64,000 bases of DNA from an uncultured Acidimicrobiales bacterium (lineage in GTDB: Bacteria > Actinomycetota > Acidimicrobiia > Acidimicrobiales > Aldehydirespiratoraceae). The notes beneath the pieces were generated by a model. It did no database searches, had not been told where the DNA came from, and worked only from the letters and a program-made list of their open reading frames with translations. This document shows positions 20,601-29,861 of this stretch, piece after piece; the first letter of the stretch is position 1; the number at the start of each line of letters is the position of its first letter. The position numbers and the translations under genes are program-made. The stretch spans positions 1,644,001 to 1,708,000 of the forward strand of contig CATOTC010000001.1 of the NCBI GenBank assembly GCA_951812975.1. Direction: 5' to 3'.

Positions 20601-23600
20601 GCCGCCTGTGCCACCGAGTAGGTCAGCGTGTCGCCGTCGGCGTCGCTGGCAGCGACCGCCTCACCCACATCGCCTGCAGCAGTGTTTTCTGCCACAGTCC
20701 GCGACACCGACGCCTCGTCGAACTCCGGCGGGGAGTTCGCCGTGATGGGGCCTGTGGTGGTGTTGGCGGTCTTTGCTGGGCCGCGGCGGTCGCTGTAGGT
20801 GGCGCTGGCGCGCACGTACATGTCTTCGTCGCTGGATATGAGCGTGTAGCTGGAGTTGGACTGCCCACTGATCGCGCTGAACGGCCCAGACATCGACAAC
20901 GCCCTGCTCCACACCCAAACGACGCTGGTTACCCCGCCGTCGGGGTCAGCCACGCCCGCGGACAGGGTCCGGCCGACCCGTGTTGTCCCCGACACTGTGA
21001 CTGTGCCGGGCTCTTCGGCGTCGCTGACGTTGATCGTCAGTGTGGCCGTGTCATCGATGGCCGGGTCAACCGCGTCGCCGGAGTTTTTGGAGTCGGTGAC
21101 TGCGATGACCACGATGTAGCTTTCGCGGTCCTCGAAATCGATCGAGGCGCCGCTTTTGATGCTGATCTGGCCGCTGGTTGCGTTCAGCTCGAAGTCCTCG
21201 TTGAACGCCGCCAGATCATCAGCCCCGCCCGAAGCCGCCTGTGCCACCGAGTAGGTCAGCGTGTCGTTGTCGGCGTCGCTGGCAGCGACCGCCTCACCCA
21301 CATCGCCTGAAGCAGTGTTCTCTGCCACAGTCCGCGACACCGACGTGTCGGCGAACTCCGCCGGCGAGTTCGCCGTGATGGGGCCTTTGGTGGTGTTGGC
21401 AGTCTTTGCGTCACCGCGGCGGTCGCTGTAGGTGGCGGTGGCGCGTACGTACATGTCTTCGTCGCTGGTTGTGAGCGTGTAGCTGGAGTTGGACTGCCCA
21501 CTGATCGCGCTGAACGGCCCAGACATCGACGATGCCCGGCTCCACACCCAAACGACGCTGGTTACGTCGCCGTCGGGGTCAGCCAGCTCCGCGGACAGGG
21601 TCCGGCCGACCCGTGTTGTCCCCGACACTGTGACTGTGCCGGGCTCTTCGGCGTCGCTGACGTTGATCGTCAACGTCACCGTGTCATCAATGGCCGGGTC
21701 AACAGAGTCGGTGACTGCGATGACCACGATGTAGCGTTCGCGGTCCTCGAAATCGATCGAGCCGCCGGCTTTGATGCTGATCTGGCCGCTGGTTGAGTTC
21801 AGCTCGAAGTCCTCGTTGAACGCCGCGAGATCATCAGCTCCGCCCGAAGCCGCCTGTGCCACCGAGTAGGTCAGTATGTCGTTGTCGGCGTCGCTGGCAG
21901 TGACCGCCGCACCCACATCGCCCGCAGCAGTGTTCTCTGCCACGGTCCGCGACGTCGACGTCTCGTCGAACTCGGGCGGGGAGTTCGCCGCGATGGGGCC
22001 TGTGGTGGTGTTGGCGGTCTTTGCTGGGCCGCGGCGGTCGCTGTAGGTGGCGGTGGCGCGCACGTACATGTCTTCGTCGCTGGTTGTGAGCGTGTAGCTG
22101 GAGTTGGACTGTCCACTGATCGTGTTGAACGGCCCAGACATCGACGATGCCCGGCTCCACACCCAAACGACGCTGGTCACGCCGCCGTCGGGGTCAGCCA
22201 GCTCCGCGGACAGGGTCCGGCCGACCCGTGTTGTCCCCGACACTGTGACTGTGCCGGGCTCTTCGGCGTCGCTGACGTTGATCGTCAGTGTGGCCGTGTC
22301 ATCAATGGCCGGGTCAACCGCGTCGCCGGGGTCTTTGGAGTCGGTGACTGCGATGACCACGATGTAGCGTTGACGGTCCTCGAAATCGATCGAGCCGCCG
22401 GGTTTGATGCTGATCTGGCCGCTGGTTGAGTTCAGCTCGAAGTCCTCGTTGAACGCCGCGAGATCATCAGCTCCGCCCACCTCGGTGGAAGCCGCCTGTG
22501 CCACCGAGTAGGTCAGTATGTCGTTGTCGGCGTCGCTGGCGGTGACCGCCGCACCCACATCGCCCGCAGCAGTGTTCTCTGCCACCGTCCGCGACACCGC
22601 CCCGTCGAACTCGGGCGGCGAGTTCGACGCCGAGGCGTCTTGGATGGGGCCTTTGGTGGTGTTGGCGGTCTTTGCTGGGCCGCGGCGGTCGCTGTAAGTG
22701 GCGCTGGCGCGCACGTACATGTCCTCGTCGCTGGTTGTGAGCGTGTAGCTGGAGTTGGACTGCCCACTGATCGTGTTGAACGACCCAGACAACGACGACG
22801 CCCGGCTCCACACCCAAACGACGCTGGTCACACCACCGTCGGGGTCAGCCACCTCCGCGGACAGGGTCCGGCCGACCCGTGTTGTCCCCGACACTGTGAC
22901 TGTGCCGGGCTCCTCGGCGTCGATGACGTTGATCGTCAACGTGACCGTGTCATCGATGGCCGGGTCGTCAGCGTCGCCGGGGTCTTTGGAGTCGGTGACT
23001 GCGATGACCACGATGTAGCTTTCGCGGTCCTCGAAATCGATCAAAGCGCCGGCTTTGACACTGATCTGGCCGCTGGTTGGGTTCAGCTCGAAGTCCTCGT
23101 TGAACGCCGCGAGATCATCAGCTCCGCCCGAAGCCGCCTGTGCCACCGAGTAGGTCAGCGTGTCGCCGTCGGCGTCGCTGGCGGTGACCGCCGCAACCAC
23201 ATCGCCTGAAGCAGTGTTCTCTGCCACAGTCCACGACGTCGCCGCGTCGAACTCGGCCGGGGAGTTCGCCGTGATGGGGCCTTTGGTGGTGTTGGCGGTC
23301 TTTGCTGGGCCGCGGCGGTCGCTGTAAGTGGCGCTGGCGCGCACGTACATGTCCTCGTCGCTGGGTGTGAGCGTGTAGCTGGAGTTGGACTGCCCACTGA
23401 TCGTGTTGAACGGCCCAGACATCGACGATGCCCGGCTCCACACCCAAACGACGCTGGTTACACCACCGTCAAGGTCAGCCACCTCCGCGAACAGGGTCCG
23501 GCCGACCCGTGTTGTCCCCGACACTGTGACTGTGCCGGGCTCCTCGGCGTCGATGACGTTGATCGTCAACGTCACCGTGTCATCGATGGCCGGGTCCACA

Positions 23601-26134
23601 GCGTCGCCGGGGTCTTTGGAGTCGGTGACTGCGATGACCACGATGTAGCTTTCGCGGTCCTCGAAATCGATCGAGCCGCCGGCTTTGATGCTGATCTGGC
23701 CGCTGGTCGCGTTCAACTCGAAGTCCTCGTTGAACGCCGCCAGATCATCAGCTCCGCCCGAAGCCGCCTGTGCCACCGAGTAGGTCAGCGTGTCGTTGTC
23801 GGCGTCGCTGGCAGCGACCGCCTCACCCACATCGCCCGCAGCAGTGTTTTCTGCCACCGTCCACGACACCGACGTCTCGGCGAACTCGGGCGGCGAGTTT
23901 AACGCCGAGGCGTCTTTGATGGGGCCTTTGGTGGTGTTGGCGGTCTTTGCTGGGCCGCGGCGGTCGCTGTAAGTGGCGCTGGCGCGCACGTACATGTCCT
24001 CGTCGCTGGGTGTGAGCGTGTAGCTGGAGTTGGACTGCCCACTGATCGTGTTGAACGGCCCAGACATCGACGATGCCCGGCTCCACACCCAAACGACGCT
24101 GGTTACGTCGCCGTCGGGGTCAGCCAGCTCCGCGGACAAGGTAAAGCCGACCCGTGTTGTCCCCGACACTGTGACTGTGCCGGGCTCTTCGGCGTCGCTG
24201 ACGTTGATTGTCAACGTGAGCGTGTCATCGATGGCCGGGTCAACCGCGCCGGCGGAGTCTTTGGAGTCGGTGACTGCGATGACCACGATGTAGCTTTCGC
24301 GGTCCTCGAAATCGATCGAGCCGCCGGCTTTGATGCTGATCTGGCCGCTGGTTGCGTTCAGCTCGAAGTCCTCGTTGAACGCCGCCAGATCGTCAGCCCC
24401 GCCCACCACCGAGTAGGTCAGCGCCTGTGCCGAGTAGGTCAGTGCGTCGCCGTCGGCGTCGCTGGCGGTGACGGCGACACTCGCATCGCCCGCAGCAGTG
24501 TTCTCTGCCACCGTCCACGACACCGACGCCGCGGCGAACTCCGGCGGCGAGTTCGCCGCCGAGGCGTTCGCTTGGATGGGGCCTTTGGTGGTGTTGGCGG
24601 TCTTTGCTGGGCCGCGGCGGTCGCTGTAAGTGGCGCTGGCGCGCATGTACATGTCCTCGTCGTCGGTTGTGAGCGTGTAGCTGGAGTTGGACTGCCCACT
24701 GATCGTGTTGAACGGCCCAGACATCGACGACGCCCGGCTCCACACCCAAACGACGCTGGTTACACCACCGTCAAGGTCAGCCAACTCCGCGGACAGGGTC
24801 CGGCCGACCCGTGTTGTCCCCGACACTGTGACTGTGCCGGGCTCCTCGGCGTCGATGACGTTGATCGTCAACGTGACCGTGTCATCAATGGCCGGGTCAA
24901 CAGCGTCGCCGGGGCCTTTGGAGTCGGTGACTGCGATGACCACGATGTAGCGTTCGCGGTCCTCGAAATCGATCGAGCCGACGCTGTTGATGCTGATCTG
25001 GCCGGTGGTTGCGTTCAGCTCGAAGTCCTCGTTGAACGCCGCGAGATCATCAGCTCCGCCCGAAGCCGTCTGTGTCACCGAGTAGGTCAGCGTGTCGCCG
25101 TCGGCGTCGCTGGCAGTGACCGCCGCGCCTATATTGCCTGAAGCAGTGTTCTCTGCCACGGTCCGCGACGCCGACGTCTCGTCGAACTCGGGCGGGGAGT
25201 TCGCCGCGATGGGGCCTGTGGTGGTGTTGGCGGTCTTTGCTGGGCCGCGGCGGTCGCTGTAAGTGGCGCTGGCGCGCACGTACATGTCCTCGTCGCTGGG
25301 TGTGAGCGTGTAGCTGGAGTTGGACTGCCCACTGATCGTGTTGAACGGCCCAGACATCGACGACGCCCGGCTCCACACCCAAACGACGCTGGTTACATCG
25401 CCGTCGGGGTCAGTCACATCCGCGGACAAGGTAAAGCCGATCCGCGTTGTCCCCGACACTGTGACTGTGCCGGGCTCTTCGGCGTCGCTGACGTTGATTG
25501 TCAACGTGAGCGTGTCATCGATGGCCGGGTCAACAGCGCCGGCGGAGTCTTTGGAGTCGGTGACTGCGATGACCACGATGTAGCTTTCGCGGTCCTCGAA
25601 ATCGATCGAGCCGCCGCTTTTGATGCTGATCTGGCCGCTGGTTGCGTTCAGCTCGAAGTCCTCGTTGAACGCGGCGAGATCATCAGCCCCGCCCACCACC
25701 GAGTAGGTCAGCGCCTGTGCCGAGTAGGTCAGTGCGTCGCCGTCGGGGTCGCTGGCGGTGACGGCGACACTCGCATCGCCCGCAGCAGTGTTCTCTGCCA
25801 CCGTCCACGACGCCGCCGCCGCGGCGAACTCCGGCGGCGAGTTCGGCGCGATGGGGCCTTCGGAGGGGCCTTCGATGGTGGTGAACGACCCAGCGATGAG
25901 CTTTGTCGGCAGTTCGTCAGCGATTTTCTCAGTACCGGCGGAGGTCTCAGCGGTGTTGCCCACCAGGGTAATGGACTGCGCCGACGCCGTGGACGGCACT
26001 TGGGGTAGCGCCGTGACCACCAGCGCTAGCGCAACCACTGCCCGCACCACAGTCACCGCGCCACCAAAGTAGCCGACGACAGTTTTGCGCCGCACGAAGG
26101 CCACACCTGTGGCCAACTCTTCGCGACGAGCCAT
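14642..26134 (-). CDS. Giant cell-surface protein (3830 aa): about 17 cadherin-like and 16 Ig-like repeats plus three SLH domains
   Basis: Paralog of 9404..14266. Repeats of FEDRESYIVVIAVTDSKD...EEPGTVTVSGTTRVGRTLSAEVADPDGGVTSVVWVWSRASSMSGPFNTISGQSNSSYTL; C-terminal SLH repeats ending PQPRGL. Confidence 0.9.
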   Translation of the reverse strand: MARREELATGVAFVRRKTVVGYFGGAVTVVRAVVALALVVTALPQVPSTASAQSITLVGNTAETSAGTEKIADELPTKLIAGSFTTIEGPSEGPIAPNSPPEFAAAAASWTVAENTAAGDASVAVTASDPDGDALTYSAQALTYSVVGGADDLAAFNEDFELNATSGQISIKSGGSIDFEDRESYIVVIAVTDSKDSAGAVDPAIDDTLTLTINVSDAEEPGTVTVSGTTRIGFTLSADVTDPDGDVTSVVWVWSRASSMSGPFNTISGQSNSSYTLTPSDEDMYVRASATYSDRRGPAKTANTTTGPIAANSPPEFDETSASRTVAENTASGNIGAAVTASDADGDTLTYSVTQTASGGADDLAAFNEDFELNATTGQISINSVGSIDFEDRERYIVVIAVTDSKGPGDAVDPAIDDTVTLTINVIDAEEPGTVTVSGTTRVGRTLSAELADLDGGVTSVVWVWSRASSMSGPFNTISGQSNSSYTLTTDDEDMYMRASATYSDRRGPAKTANTTKGPIQANASAANSPPEFAAASVSWTVAENTAAGDASVAVTASDADGDALTYSAQALTYSVVGGADDLAAFNEDFELNATSGQISIKAGGSIDFEDRESYIVVIAVTDSKDSAGAVDPAIDDTLTLTINVSDAEEPGTVTVSGTTRVGFTLSAELADPDGDVTSVVWVWSRASSMSGPFNTISGQSNSSYTLTPSDEDMYVRASATYSDRRGPAKTANTTKGPIKDASALNSPPEFAETSVSWTVAENTAAGDVGEAVAASDADNDTLTYSVAQAASGGADDLAAFNEDFELNATSGQISIKAGGSIDFEDRESYIVVIAVTDSKDPGDAVDPAIDDTVTLTINVIDAEEPGTVTVSGTTRVGRTLFAEVADLDGGVTSVVWVWSRASSMSGPFNTISGQSNSSYTLTPSDEDMYVRASATYSDRRGPAKTANTTKGPITANSPAEFDAATSWTVAENTASGDVVAAVTASDADGDTLTYSVAQAASGGADDLAAFNEDFELNPTSGQISVKAGALIDFEDRESYIVVIAVTDSKDPGDADDPAIDDTVTLTINVIDAEEPGTVTVSGTTRVGRTLSAEVADPDGGVTSVVWVWSRASSLSGSFNTISGQSNSSYTLTTSDEDMYVRASATYSDRRGPAKTANTTKGPIQDASASNSPPEFDGAVSRTVAENTAAGDVGAAVTASDADNDILTYSVAQAASTEVGGADDLAAFNEDFELNSTSGQISIKPGGSIDFEDRQRYIVVIAVTDSKDPGDAVDPAIDDTATLTINVSDAEEPGTVTVSGTTRVGRTLSAELADPDGGVTSVVWVWSRASSMSGPFNTISGQSNSSYTLTTSDEDMYVRATATYSDRRGPAKTANTTTGPIAANSPPEFDETSTSRTVAENTAAGDVGAAVTASDADNDILTYSVAQAASGGADDLAAFNEDFELNSTSGQISIKAGGSIDFEDRERYIVVIAVTDSVDPAIDDTVTLTINVSDAEEPGTVTVSGTTRVGRTLSAELADPDGDVTSVVWVWSRASSMSGPFSAISGQSNSSYTLTTSDEDMYVRATATYSDRRGDAKTANTTKGPITANSPAEFADTSVSRTVAENTASGDVGEAVAASDADNDTLTYSVAQAASGGADDLAAFNEDFELNATSGQISIKSGASIDFEDRESYIVVIAVTDSKNSGDAVDPAIDDTATLTINVSDAEEPGTVTVSGTTRVGRTLSAGVADPDGGVTSVVWVWSRALSMSGPFSAISGQSNSSYTLISSDEDMYVRASATYSDRRGPAKTANTTTGPITANSPPEFDEASVSRTVAENTAAGDVGEAVAASDADGDTLTYSVAQAASGGADDLVAFNEDFELNPTSGQISINSGASIDFEDRESYIVVIAVTDSKDSGDAVDPAIDDTVTLTINVSDAEEPGTVTVSGTTRVGRTLSAELADPDGDVTSVVWVWSRASSMSGPFSAISGQSNSSYTLTTSDEDMYVRASATYSDRRGDAKTANTTKGPIAANSPAEFADTSVSRTVAENTASGDVGEAVAASDADGDTLTYSVAQAASGGADDLVAFNEDFELNATSGQISIKSVGSIDFEDRESYIVVIAVTDSKDPGDAVDPAIDDTATLTINVSDAEEPGTVTVSGTTRVGRTLSAEVADPDGGVTSVVWVWSRASSMSGPFNTISGQSNSNYTLTTSDEDMYVRASATYSDRRGDAKTANTTTGPITANSPAKFDEASVSRTVAENTASGDVVAAVTARDADGDTLTYSVAQAASGGADDLVAFNEDFELNVTTGQISINSGASIDFEDRQSYIVVIAVTDKKDPADAVDPTIDDTVTLTINVIDAEEPGTVTVSGTTRVGRTLSADVADPDGDVTSVVWVWSRASSTSGPFNTISGQSNSNYTLTTSDEDMYVRATATYSDRRGDAKTANTTTGPIQANSPPEFTETSNSPPEFAETSTSWTVAENTAAVAAVTASDADGDTLTYSVAQAASGGADDLAAFNEDFELNPTSGQISIKAGGSIDFEDRESYIVVIAVTDSKNSADAVDPAIDDTVTLTINVSDAEEPGTVTVSGTTRVGRTLSAEVADPDGGVTSVVWVWSRASSLSGSFSAISGQSNSSYTLTSSDEDMYVRASATYSDRRGPAKTANTTKGPITANSPAKFDAASVSRPVAENTASGNIGAAVSASDADGDTLTYSVAQAASGGADDLAAFNEDFELNPTSGQISVKAGALIDFEDRESYIVVIAVTDKKDPGDADDPAIDDTVTLTINVIDAEEPGTVTVSGTTRVGFTLSAEVADPDGGVTSVVWVWSRASSMSGPFNTISGQSNSSYTLTPSDEDMYVRASATYSDRRGPAKTANTTKGPIQAASASNSPAEFSAASVSRTVAENTAGGDVGAAVTASDADNDTLIYSVAQAASGGADDLVAFNEDFELNSTSGQISIKAGGSIDFEDRERYIVVIAVTDSKDPADAVDPAIDDTATLTINVSDAEEPGTVTVSGTTRVGRTLSAEVADPDGGVTSVVWVWSRASSMSGPFNTISGQSNSSYTLTTSDEDMYVRATATYSDRRGPAKTANTTKGPITANSPAEFTAASASRTVAENTAAGDVGAAVTASDADNDTLTYSVTQAASGGADDLAAFNEDFELNATTGQISIKAGASIDFEDRERYIVVIAVTDSKDPADADDPAIDDTVTLTINVSDAEEPGTVKVSGTTRVGRTLSAELADPDGGVTSVVWVWSRASSLSGSFSAISGQSNSSYTLTTSDEDMYVRASATYSDRRGDAKTANTTKGPIQTASASNSPPEFDSASASRTVAENTAAGDVGAAVTASDADNDTLIYSVAQAASGGADDLVAFNEDFELNPTSGQISIKAGGSIDFEDRERYIVVIAVTDSKDPADAVDPAIDDTATLTINVSDAEEPGTVTVSGTTRVGPTLSAELADPDGGVTSVVWVWSRASSMSGPFNTISGQSNSSYTLTTSDEDMYVRASATYSDRRGPAKTANTTKGPIQAASATNSPPEFTAEAVWRTVAENTAAGDIGAAVAASDADGDTLTYSVAQAASGGADDLAAFNEDFELNATSGQVSVKAGALIDFEDRESYIVVIAITDSKDPADADDPAIDDTLTLTINVIDAEEPGTGGGDGGAKESSEALTAAQRFNDVDEDDWFAHAVGWMLKNEITTGCEPDRFCPHRIATRAHFVTFLWRAAGRPEPAVTGTERFDDVDESAYYQQAVGWAAAEGITTGCGDGTIFCPDQHATRGQLAAFLYRYSGHHHTVTEATFQDVSTDAYYFSAVEWMAANAITSGCAADRFCPDTSETRAQVAELLHRYFTQQPQPRGL
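15250..25860. repeat. About 16 tandem ~620-660 bp repeats encoding cadherin/Ig-like modules
   Basis: Periodic recurrence of ctcctcggcgtcg(c/a)tgacgttgatcgtca and gtcgctgtaagtggcgctggcgcgcacgtacatgtc across the interval. Confidence 0.9.
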
Positions 26135-26277
26135 CTGGAAACCTCTGGTTCCGGTGCGAGCCTAGCGGAGCCGAGCGGCCCCGAGAAACCGCCCAGGCAC
26201 CACAACTCAAGGACGATAATCAACTAGTTCCAAGGACAATAGCCGAATAGAAAACAGGATACAACCAGGTAAACCTG

Positions 26278-26526
26278 TTATTCAGCAGCGGTAAACCTGT
26301 TATTCAGCAGCGATAGTCCCGAGCATCCTCGACGATCCCCTTGCAGATGGCCCGGCCCGGGCCGAGGTCGCCTGCCTGGTCGGGACCTGATGATGCGCCG
26401 CGCCTCATCGTTGGCCGACCACAGTTCCCCGCTTCGGACGTCGAACACCACCACTGCCATCGGAGCGGTGTGCGACAACGCATCCAGGTCGGCGCAGGCC
26501 GCTGCTCGGCAATCCGACAGGGACAC
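26278..26526 (-). pseudogene. PAS-like/regulator gene fragment, apparently frameshifted
   Basis: MAVVVFDVRSGELWSANDEARRI in one frame; the downstream sequence reads plausibly (DQAGDLGPGRAICKGIVEDARDYRC*) in a shifted frame. Confidence 0.35.
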
Positions 26527-26634
26527 CAGCGTCGGCGGATACTGCCAACTGGGACCCCCTAGACTCCCCTGACATCCTCCGGACTCGCGGCCGTTGTTAC
26601 AGCTGCGCGTTCCCCGCGCTGCGGCCAGGTGGGG

Positions 26635-27285
26635 CTATCGCAGCGAGAACGGCGGGTAGCGGTCGGTGATGAGAAACCACATATAGGCCCCGACGCGCAG
26701 GCTCCAGCGGTGCACACCGAGCACGAAATTGAACAGCCCGCGGGGATAGCGGCCGGTGAAGATGATCGCGAACCATGCGATCACGACACAGATGAACGCG
26801 GCAACACTCAGCACAGCCAGCACGATGTAGTGGGGGATGGCCAGCAGCCACTTGACCAGCGGCAGCCAGCGGTTCAGGTCCTGGTCCGCGTCGGGATAGT
26901 CCAGTTCCAGATGCACTGCCTGCTGCTCATCGGTGGAGGGGTACTCGTCGCGCATCAGCGACATGTAGGCGATGATGCGGGTGGTGAACCGCGTCAGTTC
27001 GAGGTTGAAGTCGAACCACCAGCGCGGGTACTTCCGCCGGAACAGGATCATCAGCAATGTTGGACCGAACAGCGTGATGGCTGCGAAGAGCACCGCCAAG
27101 TTCGCCTCGTCGGTCTGCGAATTCCCGACGAAGGAGTTGGTGAGCAGGCCCGCCACGATCGCGATGGGTATGACCAGGATGATCCGGAATAACGTCGATG
27201 CCCGACCGAGCCCCTCCTCGGGATACTCGATGTCGAGCCTCGCCGGATACCCGCCGGACTCGGTGCCGTGGTGAACGTCTGACAT
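26635..27285 (-). CDS. DUF4389-type membrane protein
   Basis: MSDVHHGTESGGYPARLDIEYPEEG...RWWFDFNLELTRFTTRI...GRYPRGLFNFVLGVHRWSLRVGAYMWFLITDRYPPF. Confidence 0.85.
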   Translation of the reverse strand: MSDVHHGTESGGYPARLDIEYPEEGLGRASTLFRIILVIPIAIVAGLLTNSFVGNSQTDEANLAVLFAAITLFGPTLLMILFRRKYPRWWFDFNLELTRFTTRIIAYMSLMRDEYPSTDEQQAVHLELDYPDADQDLNRWLPLVKWLLAIPHYIVLAVLSVAAFICVVIAWFAIIFTGRYPRGLFNFVLGVHRWSLRVGAYMWFLITDRYPPFSLR

Positions 27286-27610
27286 GGAACCCTCCTTAGG
27301 TGGTTTCAAGATTGCATCAAGCCTTGATGGTAGTCGGTTCCCGTCGCGACTATCCCGGATCTTAGCCAAAGGCTGATTGGCATCGCAAGAGAATCGCCGA
27401 GCCTTCAAACGCGATGCCCCAACTGAAAGGTTGTCTTTACCCGGCTCGGTAACGGTCGGAGGTGACCCGATCGATTGAAGGGCCGGCCGAGCGCGGAACG
27501 TGTGCCCGCGCATCATCGACATGGGCTTGGTCCGAGACGACGCCAGCCAGCATGTTGTCTCGGCGGCAGTTCTTCGCCGTAGGTGACGTCGTCGTCAGTC
27601 TCCCACACGC

Positions 27611-28435
27611 TCAGACCGAATCGAGAGACTCGCGCAACTTCTCCTCCTCGCCCGGGTGCATGTGCACCGCCTGCTCGGAGTAGGGGAACCGCAGAGCCCT
27701 CGACTCGGCGTGGAAAGCCTTGAGGGCCGCTACCCGCTCCTCATGCATCTGCTCATGCAGCCGGGCGAGGTTGCCGAACGCGTGGGCGTGCCTGGGCGGG
27801 TCGGGTGTCTCCCCGCAGATGTCAGACATGAACAAGAAGATGACGTCGCCGGAGTTCCCGCAACCCAACGAGAACGTGACGATCGAGGTCTTCTCGTTGA
27901 GCAGGTTGAGCGTCTCCTCGGCCACGCACTCGATCTCGACGGCGAAGCAGCCGGCGTCCTCTAGCCGACGGAACGTTTTGAGCAGTTCGAGCGCCTCATC
28001 CGCGGTGCGGCCGTAGGCCCGCAGACCGCCGCCCCAGATGCTCACCGAAGGCACCAGACCCATATGGGCCTGAACCGGGATGTGCTCTTTAGCCAGCATC
28101 TCGATCACGTCGTAGCTGCGGTTGGTGAAGTACATGTCGGCGCCTGCCTCCATGCACTCCACCGCGGCCCGCAGGATCTCGTCGTTGGTCTTGTGCTGGC
28201 CCCAGTTCATGGCCGTCGCCATGAAATGGGTGGGAGCGATCTCGCGAGCGATCTCGAGCTGGTCGTCCCACACCGTGAGGGTGTCGATGCCCGCCTCGAC
28301 GCACGCCCGAATCTCAGCCGCGCCGGCGGGGTTGCACATCGTGAGCCGGCTGCCGGAACCCTTCAGAGCCCGCAGATCGGGGATGGTGTAGTTGCGTTGG
28401 GCCGGCTTGCGGCCGAACGTGTATATGTTCTTCAT
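27611..28435 (-). CDS. 3-methyl-2-oxobutanoate hydroxymethyltransferase (PanB)-like protein
   Basis: TIPDLRALKGSGSRLTMCNPAGA..., IPVQAHMGLVPS, DAGCFAVEIECVAEE, SLGCGNSGDVIFL. Confidence 0.75.
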   Translation of the reverse strand: MKNIYTFGRKPAQRNYTIPDLRALKGSGSRLTMCNPAGAAEIRACVEAGIDTLTVWDDQLEIAREIAPTHFMATAMNWGQHKTNDEILRAAVECMEAGADMYFTNRSYDVIEMLAKEHIPVQAHMGLVPSVSIWGGGLRAYGRTADEALELLKTFRRLEDAGCFAVEIECVAEETLNLLNEKTSIVTFSLGCGNSGDVIFLFMSDICGETPDPPRHAHAFGNLARLHEQMHEERVAALKAFHAESRALRFPYSEQAVHMHPGEEEKLRESLDSV

Positions 28436-28559
28436 TGTGTCGGAACAGTAGGGGCTGTGAGCCTCGCCTGCCAGCACGACCCAGAAGCTCGAAAATCAAT
28501 AAAACTCACTATTCGGGCCAATTGGCTTACAAGATTGACTCTAAATGGTTAAGACCCCA

Positions 28560-28574
28560 GCGCGGAGACGGTGG
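28560..28574. repeat. Left target-site duplication of the IS (GCGCGGAGACGGTGG)
   Basis: Exact 15-bp match to 29859-29873. Confidence 0.9.
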
Positions 28575-29858
28575 TGTGGTGTTTCAGGACATAGGAACCT
28601 TATGTCGCGAGACATAGGAACATTGCGGTGCTGGTGCAGGGTGGCGGATGTCGAAGGTCCGTCTGGTTGTCACTGCTGTTGTTGTGGAGGGGCGAACCCA
28701 CGCTGAAGTGGCCGCCGATTACGGTTTGTCGAGGTCGTGGGTAACCAAGTTGGTGGCCCGCTGGCGTGTGGAGGGCGAGGCGGCGTTTGAGCCCCGGTCG
28801 CGTCGTCCCCGAAGGTCGCCGGCTGCGATTGGTGACGAGGTGGTCGAGCTGATCGTGAACCTACGCGCCGAACTCGACCGCGAGGGCCTCGACGCGGGAC
28901 CGCACACGATCTGTTGGCATCTCCAGCACCGCCACGGCATCGTCGTGTCGCCCTCGACGGTCTGGCGCCGCCTCACCGAGTTGGGCCTGGTGGAACCCAA
29001 CGCGAAGAAACGACCGAAGTCGTCCTATGTCCGCTTCGCGGCTGATCTGCCCAACGAGATGTGGCAGTCGGACTTCACCCACTGGCGCCTGGTTACAGGT
29101 GCTGAGGTCGAGATCATCACCTGGCTCGACGACCATTCCCGTTTCGCTCTGTCAGTCACCGCGCATCGGCGCATAACCGGCCCGATCGTGGTCGACACGT
29201 TCAACCAAACCAGCTGTGAGCACGGGTTTCCCGCGTCGGTGCTCACCGACAACGCCATGGTCTACACCACCCGCTTCTCAGGCGGACGCGGCGGCAGAAA
29301 CGCCTTCGAAACCCGTTTAGCTGATCTGGGGGTCATCCAGAAGCACTCAGCTCCCAACCACCCAACCACCTGCGGCAAAGTCGAACGTTTCCAACAAACC
29401 CTCAAGAAATACCTGACCGCCCAACCCACAGCCAACAGCCTCAACGAACTCCAGGCGCTCATCGACGAATTCACCGGCACCTACAACAACCACCGCCCCC
29501 ACCGCAGCCTCGACCGCGCAACCCCAACTGCTGTCTACAACCGGCTGCCCAAAACCGGCCCCCAACACAACGGTGCCGACACCCACTTCAGAGTCCGCCA
29601 CGACCGCGTCGACACAACAGGCTCCGTCACCCTCCGCCACAACAGCCGCCTGCACCACATCGGCATCGGCAGAGCCCACAAACACACCCCCATAACCCTC
29701 CTCGTCGCCGACCTAGACATCAGAATCATCGCAACCCAAACCGGCGAACTCCTCCGACACCTCACCCTCGACCCAACCCGCGACTACCAACCCCAAAACC
29801 CACCCTGAAAACCCCCAACCCGTGGGTTCACAAGGTTCCGATGTCTCGCGACATCACA
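28575..29858 (+). mobile_element. IS481-type insertion sequence, 1284 bp, with ~30-bp imperfect TIRs
   Basis: Left end TGTGGTGTTTCAGGACATAGGAACCTTATG; inverted right end TGTGATGTCGCGAGACATCGGAACCTTGTG (23/30 matches); flanked by 15-bp direct repeats GCGCGGAGACGGTGG at 28560-28574 and 29859-29873. Confidence 0.9.
28648..29808 (+). CDS. IS481-family transposase (DDE integrase core)
   Basis: N-terminal HTH (HAEVAADYGLSRSWVTKLVARW); MWQSDFTHWRL...WLDDHSRFAL...VLTDNAMVYT...HPTTCGKVERFQQTLKKYL. Confidence 0.92.
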   Translation: MSKVRLVVTAVVVEGRTHAEVAADYGLSRSWVTKLVARWRVEGEAAFEPRSRRPRRSPAAIGDEVVELIVNLRAELDREGLDAGPHTICWHLQHRHGIVVSPSTVWRRLTELGLVEPNAKKRPKSSYVRFAADLPNEMWQSDFTHWRLVTGAEVEIITWLDDHSRFALSVTAHRRITGPIVVDTFNQTSCEHGFPASVLTDNAMVYTTRFSGGRGGRNAFETRLADLGVIQKHSAPNHPTTCGKVERFQQTLKKYLTAQPTANSLNELQALIDEFTGTYNNHRPHRSLDRATPTAVYNRLPKTGPQHNGADTHFRVRHDRVDTTGSVTLRHNSRLHHIGIGRAHKHTPITLLVADLDIRIIATQTGELLRHLTLDPTRDYQPQNPP

Positions 29859-29861
29859 GCG

